Assembly (NCBI RefSeq): GCF_000499845.2
Contig: NC_023750.2
Location: 31,428,869 to 31,492,868 of the forward strand
Length of the DNA: 64,000 nucleotides
Direction: 5' to 3'
DNA from: Phaseolus vulgaris
Taxonomy: Eukaryota; Streptophyta; Magnoliopsida; Fabales; Fabaceae
The notes below the pieces were generated by a model, which saw nothing but the letters and a program-made list of their open reading frames with translations, made no database searches and was not told where the DNA came from. The first letter of the stretch is position 1; the number at the start of each line of letters is the position of its first letter. Of this stretch, positions 1 through 9,085 are shown in pieces. The position numbers and the translations under genes were made by a program.

Positions 1-1177
1 AACTCTCTCCTCTGCCTTCATGCACCGCGACATCTCGAGAGAATGAGGAACTGGGAAGGCATTCCCTATAGGAGGGGGCGTGACCATAAGTCTGATGGCA
101 CAGGAATAGCGGCGTGAGATTTGTGCTTCCTCTTAAAGACAAGACCTGAGCAGGTTTCATCGTCCTCAGAGGGAGCAACTTCAACAACTTCAGCTACCCC
201 TTTGAGCCTCTTATCCTTAACAGAAGAGCCTAGAGCAGAAGGGCTTGAAGCAAAGAGGCCTAGACTAGTTTTCTTTTGCATGGCCACAACGGTCAGATGT
301 CTCCTCTTCTAAGCGTCTAGCACCATACTTGCATAAGAAGGGAAAGTACATAAGAATTTAAGCAAGCAACACACACAGGAAAAGCAACGCCAACAAATAT
401 GAGGGGAATGGGGAACCAATGTAAGCCTTAAGGGTTGTAGGGCACTACTCGTGTTTAATCAGCTCGGCAAAGCTAAACACTACTTGGAGACTGGAAAGGA
501 AGTCGCGCACCTTTCGTTCCCGTGGAGGTAAGTCTTCAAGGCATCTGGGCTTCTTGAGCCCAGGTTTCTTCGTCCAGTATAGGGGAAACCCATCCAAGAG
601 GGTTGGATCATTTTTTGCTGCAGCAGATCTTGAAGAACTTACCCTTAAAGCCCTTGTAGAGGGTCAACAATACTCTCCCAGCAACCCCATTAAAACTTAC
701 CCACAGTTTTTTACCTAGGCTTTTGGCTTCAAAGAAGTAAAGGAGCACGTCCACTGACGGCAGATGGTCGAAATGGTGGCATAGGATGGAAAATGCCCTA
801 ACGAATGCCCAACAGTTGGGGTGTAGTTGGGCAGGGGCAACGTTGATCTCGGTAAGGAGGGCTCGTTCGAAGTTGGCGAAGGGTAAACGAAGGGAGAATT
901 TTTTGAAGATGGTGGAGTAGATAAAGCAAAATTGTCCCTCTGAGTCCGATGACTCATCATAGTAGACGGGTTCGTCTACCCTACAAGGCACAATCCTCAC
1001 AAATTTTCCGTGCTCTCTTCCAAAGATACGAGATTTGTGGCAACTCTCACTCTTCCTATATAACACTATGCTCTCGTGGGTGGTGAACTCAGAGGTTTCC
1101 TCTAAGAGGTTAGTGGGAGCCCAGGGGTATAGGGTTTTGTAGTCAGGGGTGGGATGGTTTGGGGTTGGTTGATCCAT
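1..1177 (-). pseudogene. Antisense-ORF (aORF) remnant of a Tat-type Ty3/gypsy element, broken
   Basis: Reading on the minus strand from an ATG at 1177, the product aligns by eye with the aORF at 3901-4843: both have the block KTLYPW, a Phe-rich FCFIYSTIFKK-like stretch and the block QLHPNxWAFVRAF. This is the family described as 'putative gypsy type transposon' (Transposase_28-like), function unknown. The frame breaks at about 610 in an A-run; the matching LLDGFPLYW block continues in another frame to about 435. An exon-2-like piece, acidic then basic (DDET...FKRKHK), lies at 287-66. The aORF precedes a PPT and a plus-oriented LTR, so the parental element ran on the plus strand with pol left of the window. 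Premature stops make it a pseudogene. Confidence 0.75.
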
Positions 1178-1713
1178 CTTATGGAGGGAAGCTAAAACAG
1201 AGAAGAAAAACAAATGCAAAACTCAGGAAAATAAATGCACGTGTTTTGGAAAAATGAAGCAAACAAGCAGAAAAATGAAGAGCAACAATCATAGATGCGA
1301 AAAACATAAACAGTCCCAGCGCAGTTATAAGCAGATTAAGAGCATCGAAATGAAAAGGCGAAGGCAGTTACAGGATAAAAAACGTACCTTGAAGTGATTA
1401 TGCTTCAAGGGGACGAGGTATTTGGGGGAAGAAAACAGAGCGTTCGAAAGAAGAGGTGTTCGAAGAAATATGCGAAGAGGGAATGAAACAGTGAAGGGAG
1501 CGTAAAACTGAAAGGTTAACATATAAGGGGAAGCGCAAGCGGCAACGCTTCCCAACCGTTGATCTGGCCACGTGTACGCTGGTGAAGGAGTGTGGTGAAA
1601 CTTCACTTCGATGTAATGTGCACGTCTCATCACCCACTAGACACGTAGGTCACCACGGGCGAGCAGTTAGCCACTTCACTGGAACAAGTTCCAGCTCGAG
1701 CCTAGGGGGCTTG
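1178..1713 (+). other. 3' non-coding region of the left Tat element, ending in a polypurine tract
   Basis: No coding sequence is supported here; the short ORFs look incidental. The stretch ends with the purine-rich block CCTAGGGGGCTTG immediately before the LTR start at 1714, matching the position and form of the PPT in the neighbouring Tat element. It would also hold the 5' leader of the antisense gene. Confidence 0.5.
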
Positions 1714-2450
1714 TGTATTGGACCAGACCTCAAACATCGGCACCGAACATCGGCATCGGACATCGGCACCTATGAGGTAGGTACGCTCGGTGGTCTGGTC
1801 GCAAGAATGGGCCACGTAAGTGGAGCCCAGAGATGCGTGTGTTAAAACCCATATATGAGAAAAGCCTAGTCAGCAAGTAAGTTCATGCATGTGGTGTGTA
1901 TAGTGCATTTGGGTCTAGCACAAGTAAATATTCCCTGAAGGCGACAAGGCCTAAGAGCGCTAAGGTTTTCAGTGAAGGATTAGGGCACCTACAGAACAGA
2001 TGGATCCCGCAGCGTTGGTACATGAGTTGGTACCCTGACGGCCATACTGTTAGATTCAACACTCCAAAGAGGAAGATTTTGTGCGATTATTGGGAAATGA
2101 TTGCGCAACAACGTACGAGATTGTCCTCCTAGTAAACCTAATTTCACTAGAGGTAAGACTCTGGTGAAAGAGAGGTGGAGAAAGTGAGTTAACCTAAAAA
2201 TAGTCTATAAAAGGGACTTGAGATCCTTGGTAAAGGTATACTGTTTCTAAGCTTGAAACTATTTTACTTACTCATTGTTTCTTAGCCCAGTACTGACTTG
2301 ATCATCGAAGTGCAATCAAAAGGTAGGGCCCCCTCTGTTTCAACGGAGCCGCTTTGCAACACCCAAGAGGGAGCACAGAAACCGCCAAAAATAGGAGGAC
2401 TCACCGCCTGCCTTTGAAGTTAACGACGACTAGGTCAACCAGCAAGAACA
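1714..2450 (+). repeat. 3' LTR of the left Tat-type element
   Basis: A 737-bp LTR running from TGTATTGG to AGAACA (TG...CA). It follows a PPT and has a TATA-like box (CTATAAAAG) near 2211. Downstream it has the features shared by all Tat LTRs in this window: a 'TTGATC...AGTGCAA' block followed by GC-rich sequence, and a terminal GGTCAACC...GAACA. The 5' LTR lies outside the window, so the target duplication cannot be checked. Confidence 0.65.
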
Positions 2451-2512
2451 GGTAACCATTGCGTTGATAAGCTTCTTCCGTAGGTTTGTTTAATCAACTT
2501 GAGTTTGTTTGG

Positions 2513-3306
2513 TGATCCTGCCTGTTGACCGGAACGCTGGAGAATGCCTCGTCAAAGGATCGACGTGCGCACCGCTTCTCACCTCCGTTCCTTTCCGAGA
2601 TCTACTTCCAGAACCTGCAAAGAAACGATACGGCGCCGCTGCGGCCGATCGCACTCCGACGCTCAAGTCAGTGACGGTATCACCAAATACTAAGAACAAG
2701 AACCGTGCAAATCCTCTCTCACAGTCAGCTCTATCACTCGCAAGCGTAAAGTGTATGAACTGAACGTGCGTACCTCAGAAAGTTTGTTAAGAGCTCTTAT
2801 ATACCTGGTGGCTTCCTCTCTCCTGGCAGTTACAGACTTGGACACGTGGCTCGCATCCAACTGTACACGTGCCATCATCTGGAGGCTCCCTGACTTGGCG
2901 CTGCTTCTACTCTTATTTTGGCTAAGTTACTTATGCATGGTACTGCCCAGTGCATAGCTAACTTAGGAGTGCGATCTCTACTGGAACTGGCGAGTTAGGG
3001 GTTTTCATACACCTTCCCTGTGGTCTCGTCGGCCGCCTTCATAATCTGCTTCCCCTTCATCTTCGGCGATGTGCTTGTTCTGGCGATCTCCGACTGCTTG
3101 GTCGCCTGGGTCTACATCTGGCGACTTTATCTTCAACCTGGCGATCGCCTGTTCTGGTAAGCTGGAAGTCGGAACACGCCAACTTAACAACTGGCGACCA
3201 CACGTGTCCCCCGACTTCCTTCCCTTCTGCCAACCCGGCGCCTTGTCAACACGCCTACACTGTAGCAGGATGCCACGTCATCATACCCGACCACCAGGGC
3301 GGTACA
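2513..3306 (-). repeat. 3' LTR of the Tat element
   Basis: 794 bp. On the minus strand it starts TGTACCGCC and ends GGATCA, so it is bounded by TG...CA. A TATA-like GTATATAAG lies near 2800 on the minus strand. It is nearly identical to 13982-14774. The visible differences include one base each near 2585, 2610 and 2910, a 1-nt indel near 3175 and one base next to the outer end. Confidence 0.93.
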
Positions 3307-3320
3307 CAAGCCCCCCAGTC
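3307..3320 (-). promoter_or_regulatory. Polypurine tract
   Basis: On the minus strand the sequence is GACTGGGGGGCTTG, directly abutting the 3' LTR. This is the position of the plus-strand DNA primer in reverse transcription. Confidence 0.8.
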
Positions 3321-3660
3321 TTAAGCGAAGACTTGTCTAGCGAAAAGACTGAAAGAGCCTTCGTTAACAGCGATCTACGTGGCACTGACGCAAAATTCCA
3401 AGCGATCGTACTTTCTGCTGCTCTGACGCTCCACCAACCCCTTCACTCATCGTTCAACAAGTGGCTTCATCAACGGCTCTCTTCATCTGCCGTTAGCGCT
3501 TCCTAAAATCATTTCGAAAACCCTTAAACCCATTACGCTCCACTGTTCCATCACTTTCTTCGTGCTTGCAAACGCTCTCACTTCCTTCTGCGAAAGCTCT
3601 CGACGTTCTTCAACGCTCTAGATCACCATCTCCCTTCACCGTCTTCCTGATCATCGAAAG

Positions 3661-3892
3661 GTAACTACTTTCCTTCATCTGCTGGGTTTCCTTGCATTTT
3701 CACCGATTTGCATCATCCTGTAACTGCCTGGTGCATACGCTGTGGGTTGTTTTTCCATTTCTCCTTCTGCGTAACTTAGGGCTTTGTCGATCGTCGCAAC
3801 GAACATACATTCGTTCGTTTTTTCACCTTCCTTCTATGATCGAGTCAGCCTCTGTAATCCCCTGATCGTTTTTCTTTCTTCTTCCTTTGCAG
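3661..3892 (+). other. Predicted 5'-UTR intron of the antisense gene
   Basis: A donor CGAAAG|GTAACT follows 3660. The acceptor TTTGCAG ends at 3892 after a long pyrimidine tract, 8 nt before the ATG at 3901. The size (232 nt) and signals fit a plant 5'-UTR intron. This is prediction from splice consensus only. Confidence 0.5.
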
Positions 3893-3900
3893 TTGCTATC

Positions 3901-4843
3901 ATGACTCGCACAAAGATTACCCCGAACCCCCCTCCTTCAGCACGAAACCTTCCTTCACAAGCACACGACCCAACACAAGTTCGTGGCGCTTCGTCTTCGC
4001 AGGCTGTGAGGCCTGCGTCTTCCCAATCTGCCCTGGCCCAGGCGACTCCATCTAACGCTGGAGGAGCCCCCGTCCCTCTGCCAGACTTCAAAACTCTATA
4101 CCCCTGGGCTAACTCAACCCTTCTGAAGGAGACCTCATCGGTGAACACTGCGGGAGCAGTTTTGCGGTTGACTAAGGGGGACGAGGCCTATCAATCGTTT
4201 CACAAGGAGCACGACGAGAAGATGATGGTGCTGCCTTGCCCCGCCGCTCTGCCAGTGTGCGCTGATGACAGAGTAAGCGCCGACGGGCCCTTCTGCTTTG
4301 TCTATACAACTTTCTTCAAGAAGGTCAAGCTCAGGTTCCCTCTCACCCGATTCGAGAGGGAACTCTTGACCGAGCTCAACATTGCTGCCGCCCAGCTTCA
4401 CCCCAACAGCTGGGCGTTTGTTCGAGCCTTTCAAATAACATGCGACCACCTGGGGTTGCCCGCGTCGGTGGACGTGTTTTTGTTCCTTTTTGAGGCCAAG
4501 CACCCAGAAGATCGCCTGTGGGTCAGCTTGAATGCGATTGCTGGGAGATCCATTTTTACCATCTTCCAGCAATCGTACAAAGACCGGAAGGGAAAATTCA
4601 TCCAAGTACGTGCAAACGACAAGGATACCTCCCTTCTTGATGGCTTCCCCTTGTACTGGGTGGACAAGGGCAAAAAGGAGTCCAAGAGCTGCTTCAGGAG
4701 GCCCAGAAGTCCTGATAGCATGGGAGCTTTGGACAGAGACCTCTGTCTTTTCTGGAAGAGGGTGGCGGACGCCAATATAACATTCCTGACCACCACCTTG
4801 ATCTCCTTCGAATTCTTTGAGGATCAGCTAGAATTCCAAATAG
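3901..4843 (+). CDS. Antisense gene of the Tat element, exon 1 (Transposase_28-like domain)
   Basis: The gene runs on the strand opposite to gag-pol, between pol and the 3' LTR. The frame is open upstream of 3901, but 3901 is the first good ATG and follows a predicted 5'-UTR intron. About 50 Ser/Pro/Ala-rich residues come first. The conserved core follows, with KTLYPW, an FVYTTFFKK block, QLHPNSWAFVRAF, a Phe-rich helix and PLYWVDK. This core resembles the 'putative gypsy type transposon' family, whose biochemical role is unknown; despite the family name no transposase catalytic motif is visible. The exon ends at a donor at 4843/4844, one base into a codon, and joins exon 2 at 5010 in frame. 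Antisense ORFs at this site are known from Tat elements such as Grande. Confidence is high that this is the element's aORF and low for any function. Confidence 0.8.
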
Positions 4844-5009
4844 GTTAGGACATCCAAACTGTTGCTTTGATACTGCTTCTGGGCGTCTTGTGCGATACGC
4901 ACAAGACTTTGGTTTTACCTTTCCTGCATATAACTGCTCTGCTGCTTATTACCTTATACACTTATCTTTTTCTTCTTTGAGCTAACCCATGCATTTTCGT
5001 TTCATGCAG
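4844..5009 (+). other. Predicted coding intron of the antisense gene
   Basis: 166 nt, AATAG|GTTAGG to TTTCATGCAG|ACAAC. The split codon uses one base from exon 1 and two from exon 2, and the frame continues directly into the ATG at 5015. Without splicing, exon 1 stops at 4846-4848. The AT-rich, pyrimidine-rich content supports a real plant intron. Confidence 0.75.
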
Positions 5010-6465
5010 ACAACATGAAGGCGCTCGCCAGAAACCACGGGTTGGCGACCGGTTCCCAAACGGTGCCCAACTCGGCGGTCGAGAAGGCCATCGTTCATGG
5101 GCGATCATCGCCCAAGGAACCCACCCAGCGCAAGAAACTGGTCCTTAAGAGACCTAAGCGAAAAGCCCCTCAAGTCGTCCGTGAGGAGGAAGAAGAGGAT
5201 GACGAGGTCACAGAGGATGGCCTCGTTACGAAAAGGAAGAGGGTGGCACCATCTTCTCCACCTGCTCCACCCCCTCTTCCAACCTCAACACCACCATCAA
5301 CGCCTGCTCCTCCTCCCTCATCGCCAACACCACAAGCTCCTTCATCACCAGTCCAAGCGGTTCCGCTGGCCACTGCGCCACCTGCAGCTGAGGCCCAAGA
5401 GCCAAATTTCCTGGAGGACCCCCCAAGTGCCTCTACGCCACACATCTCAGCTGGAGGGGGCCCCCCTTCAAACACTTCAGCTGCAGGAGATGTTCCAATC
5501 GGGGATGAGGTTGCTCATACCTCTCCGATCCTAATCACCGAATCCCCGATCCCGTCGCCACGCCAGGAAGCAAACACTGAAGATCCTGCTAAGGAAGGTG
5601 GCGGCGAGAACCCTCAACAAGCCCCCCTGGCGCCTCTCCAAGCAGCAAACCTTTCCCTTGAAGTCACAAGGATGTGGGAACCTCTGACTGCCAAACTGAA
5701 GACCATAGCAGAGGATATCCCAGCGATCATAACGAGGGCTGTGGAGAGCTCCACCAGGAGGCTTCAAGACGATCTCTTCAACCTCAAGACTGAAAATAGC
5801 ACTATGAAGGTCGAGGTGGAGAAAATGTCATTCAGCCTGACGCTCGCAGAAATCGAACACTCCCGAGTGGAGGATGCCCTGAATACCGAGCTCAGGCTGG
5901 CGCGCAAGGAAGCTGCTGACCTTCCCGCAAAGTTCACGATCTTGCCCAAGAGAAGGTCGAGTTGGAAAGCAAAATCGTGCATCTTCGCACCAAGGCGAGC
6001 GACCTGGAGGCTCACATTCAAGCTGACGCCGCCAAGTTGCAAAAACTGGAGCAGAGGTCGATCGACCGCGAGAAGCTACTTGGGCAAGTAGAAAAAGCGA
6101 GGGACGACGCCATGGCTGATCTCGCCGAGGCAAACAAGGAGAAAGGAAAAATGGCTGCCGAGTTGGCCCAAGCTCAAACGGAATCCAAGAAGGTTACTGA
6201 CGACCTTCTCCATGCTCAAGAGACCAACGAACAACTCCGAAAACAGGTTGAAGAGCTGGAGCAGCAGAACAAAGAGCTCAAGAAACAGGTTGAAGAACTT
6301 CAAGGGCAAATTGAAGAACTTAAGCTAAATTCTGCTCAGATTCTGGCTGCTGGATTCAAAGCCGCTCGGGAACAATTCGCATGCCTATTCCCCGATCTCG
6401 ACCTCAGCATGGTGTCGTTGAACAACGAAGTAGTAGATGGAAAGGTCGTTCCTGTTGAAGACTAA
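5010..6465 (+). CDS. Antisense gene of the Tat element, exon 2 (basic/Pro-rich/coiled coil, frameshifted)
   Basis: Order of features: a basic NLS-like cluster (KRPKRK), an acidic run (EEEEEDDE), a second basic cluster (KRKR), a long Pro/Ser/Ala-rich linker, then a long heptad-rich coiled coil (EQLRKQVEELEQQNKELKK) and an acidic C-terminus ending at 6465. The reading frame changes near 5925-5940: the upstream frame ends at 6091, while the coiled-coil frame is open through to 6465. A single-base loss in a C-run explains this. The layout suggests a nuclear, self-associating protein, which is inference. The frameshift probably inactivates this copy. Confidence 0.7.
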
Positions 6466-6515
6466 TCAACTCCACCTCATCTGCTACTTTATAATTTCCC
6501 TTGTATATACCTTGT

Positions 6516-6521
6516 AATAAA
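6516..6521 (+). promoter_or_regulatory. Polyadenylation signal candidate for the antisense gene
   Basis: AATAAA 51 nt after the stop codon, in an AT-rich stretch. It fits the 3' end of the plus-strand transcript. The region 6522-7085 holds nothing else I can identify. Confidence 0.45.
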
Positions 6522-7125
6522 AACTCGTGCATATGTGTTTTGAACAGATACTCATTTCAATCACAAAACTTGGATATTCTCTCCCCTGGCTCCTTTTAAG
6601 CGCTTTAACCTTCTTTGCATGTTTAACTTTGTCGAATTTAACTTAGTGATTTTGCAAACGCGACTTTTGACGTAACTGCCTCGAGCCAATTCAAACTTAA
6701 GCAATAATCACTTTAAACAACTTGTACTCTTAAGGCAACTAACCTTATTGCAAGAATACCTTTCAAACAACGAACTGTAACTCAATTGTTGGCTCAAACA
6801 ACGTCCCGCTCGACCTGCTTTATCAAACAAGTCTTTTAACCTACTCGCCGTCGTTTAAACTCTTCCCGATCGCCAAGACCTCTTGGTAACATCAGCTTTT
6901 CCTAGCCTCATGCTTTGGCAATCGTTTCCTTATCTGGGGTAGAAGCGCCCTTTGGGATCTTCCTTTGCCCCCCTGAACTTCAGAGCAACAGACCGGCTGA
7001 CTAGGCGTTCTCTTCGAACCTACCTTAGCCACCTTTCAAGCTTCTTCCACCCTCTGCGCCATACCTGAACTCGTTCGAGACGAGAAGGATTTTATCTTGC
7101 CTATGCTCGCACGTAAGCGAGAAGG

Positions 7126-7690
7126 TCTTTTAACTCGCCTGAACTCGCTCAACGGCGAGAAGGACTTTATCTGGTGCCTCAACTTGCCCAGGGTGTACAT
7201 CTCCTCCCCCCTGGATGCACTGAGGACCTTTTCTTTCTCTCGCCTGCACTCGCTCGACGGCGAGGAGGTCTTTAACTGGCCTTAGCTCGCACAACAGCGA
7301 GAAGGACTTTATCTGGTGCCTCAACTTGCCCAGGGTGTACATCTCCTCCCCCCTGGATGCACTGAGGACCTTTTCTTTCTCTCGCCTGCACTCGCTTGAC
7401 GGCGAGGAGGTCTTTAACTGGCCTTAGCTCGCACAACGGCGAGAAGGACTTTATCTGGTGCCTCAACTTGCCCAGGGTGTACATCTCCTCCCCCCTGGAT
7501 GCACTGAGGACCTTTTCTTTCTCTCGCCTGCACTCGCTCGACGGCGAGGAGGTCTTTGACTTGCCTCTACATTGCCCCAGGAGTTACATCTTCTCGCTCC
7601 CAGAAACACGGAGGACTTTTTCTCTTTCTCGCCTGCACTCGCTCGACGGCGAGGAGGTCTTTTACTTGCCTCAGGACGCGCGAGGGCGTT
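7126..7690. repeat. 142-bp tandem repeat array in the retrotransposon 3' region
   Basis: The phrase GGACTTTATCTGGTGCC begins at 7162, 7304 and 7446, an exact 142-bp period. Three near-identical units are followed by a diverged unit up to about 7690. Within units, shorter motifs (CTCGCCTGCACTCGCT, GACGGCGAGGAGG) recur, pointing to older internal duplications. ORFs read across the array are incidental. Confidence 0.9.
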
Positions 7691-7704
7691 GAGGTCTTTC
7701 ATCT

Positions 7705-7882
7705 GGTGCCTCCGATCGCCGAAAGACGATGAGGACTTTAAAACTTAACTGGTGCCTCCAATCGCCGAAAAACGATGAGGACTTAAAACTTAACTGGTGC
7801 CTCCAATCGCCGAAAAACGATGAGGACTTAAAACTTAACTGGTGCCTCCGATCGCCGAAAAACGATGAGGACTTAAAACTTT
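7705..7882. repeat. 45/46-bp tandem repeat array
   Basis: Four copies start at 7705, 7751, 7796 and 7841. Each has GGTGCCTCC, GATCGCCGAAAAACGATG-type sequence and GGACTTAAAACTT. It lies just after the 142-bp array, between the antisense gene and pol. Confidence 0.9.
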
Positions 7883-8007
7883 TTAGAAAGCACGCGATAT
7901 ATCTTTTCTTGCCTTAAATCATGTACAAATGACAAGGTCTTTCTTCAAAACTTTTGAAAATAGCACACATGCAATCTGAAAACACCTTATACATCGAAAA
8001 CTCTTCT

Positions 8008-8060
8008 TTTATTGGGTGGCCTCATTAAAAACCCTCCTTAGGGAAAAAAGAGTGCCCCCT
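8008..8060 (-). other. Conserved non-coding motif downstream of pol
   Basis: On the minus strand this reads as a TTTTCCCTAAGGAGGG-type block followed by TTTTTAATGAGGCCACC. I recognise a 'TTTTTAAYGAGGC' motif from the 3' regions of many plant LTR elements; its role is not established. Confidence 0.4.
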
Positions 8061-8122
8061 TCAAACTGTTTTAACAGAGACATTGTAATATAACATTGTG
8101 TTTGTCTTCACTTACAAAGCTC

Positions 8123-9085
8123 TTAACTATAGTACAACTTCAGGTGTGTGGCGTTCCAGGTGCGAGGGATCGCCCCTCCTTCCAGCGTCTCTAAGCGGTA
8201 GGCCCCGTTCCCGAGCGCCTCGGTTATTCTGAACGGTCCAGTCCACTTGGGTGACAATTTATTCTCCATCTCGTACTGGTGGGCCTTCCTCATCACCAAG
8301 TCGCCCTCTCTAAACTGCCTTGGCATCACCTTTGAGTTGTATCTTCGCTCGATCCTCCTCTTCACCGCCTCAGCCTTCAGCCTCGCCTCTTCCCTGACCT
8401 CATCCAGTAGATCCAGGTTCAGCCTTCTCTCTTCATTCGAGTCTTCCTCTACAAAGTTCTGGAATCTCGGCGAGCTCTCCTGGATCTCCACCGGAATCAT
8501 GGCGTCACACCCATAGACCAAGCTAAACGGGGTCTCATGGGTTCCTGACTGCTCGGTGGTGTGGTACGCCCAGACTATACGGGGCACCTCCTCAGCCCAA
8601 CTTCCCTTGGCTTTCTCAAGCCTTCTCTTCAAACCCCTCAACAACACCCGATTAGCTGATTCCACCTGGCCATTTGTTTGAGGGTGCTCGACGGATGCAA
8701 ACACTTGTTGAATTCCCACCCCTTCGCAAAGCTTCTTCAACAGGTGGCTTGCAAACTGCGTCCCATTATCTGACACCAGGCGCTTAGGCACTCCAAACCG
8801 GCACACGATGTTCTTCCATACAAAACCTTCGATCTTGTGTGCGGTGATCTGGTCCACAGGTTCTGCTTCAATCCACTTGGTGAAATACTCAATCGCCACC
8901 ACCAAGTACTTCATTTGCCTGATCGCCAGCGGGAAAGGTCCCAGGATGTCGATTCCCCAAGTGTGAAACGGCCAAGGGCTATAGATCGACTTCAACTCCT
9001 CGGGAGGTGCCTTATGCCAATCGGCGTGCTGCTGGCATTGTTTACAGCATTGGGCATATTTCTTGCAATCTTCTCTCATGGATGG
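8123..9085 (-). CDS. Tat integrase catalytic region (downstream of the nonsense codon)
   Basis: This continues the gag-pol frame after the TAG at 9086-9088. It holds the two Cys of the zinc finger (CKQC), then the catalytic DD35E triad: D in WGIDILGPF (about residue 44 from the internal Met), D in VSDNGTQF (104) and E in QTNGQVESAN (140). The C-terminal part ends WTGPFRITE...HLKLYYS with no chromodomain, as in Tat elements. The enzyme would join the LTR DNA to host DNA. If the stop is read through or is a mutation, this is the C-terminus of the polyprotein; alone, its zinc finger is incomplete. Confidence 0.92.
   Translation of the reverse strand, partial: PSMREDCKKYAQCCKQCQQHADWHKAPPEELKSIYSPWPFHTWGIDILGPFPLAIRQMKYLVVAIEYFTKWIEAEPVDQITAHKIEGFVWKNIVCRFGVPKRLVSDNGTQFASHLLKKLCEGVGIQQVFASVEHPQTNGQVESANRVLLRGLKRRLEKAKGSWAEEVPRIVWAYHTTEQSGTHETPFSLVYGCDAMIPVEIQESSPRFQNFVEEDSNEERRLNLDLLDEVREEARLKAEAVKRRIERRYNSKVMPRQFREGDLVMRKAHQYEMENKLSPKWTGPFRITEALGNGAYRLETLEGGAIPRTWNATHLKLYYS

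Noticed and set aside
5097..5534. Long ORF overlapping the antisense gene in another frame, plus minus-strand ORFs at 3834-4148, 4135-4605 and 5170-5475
   Set aside because: They are frame shadows of the Pro-rich and domain-coding exons, with composition explained by the real frame.
7097..7692. Repeated short ORFs with near-identical peptides
   Set aside because: They come from the 142-bp tandem repeats read in frame; 142 is not a multiple of 3 and no start or domain supports coding.
7126..7882. Regular repeats considered as a CRISPR array
   Set aside because: The repeats are directly contiguous with no unique spacers, inside a plant retrotransposon.
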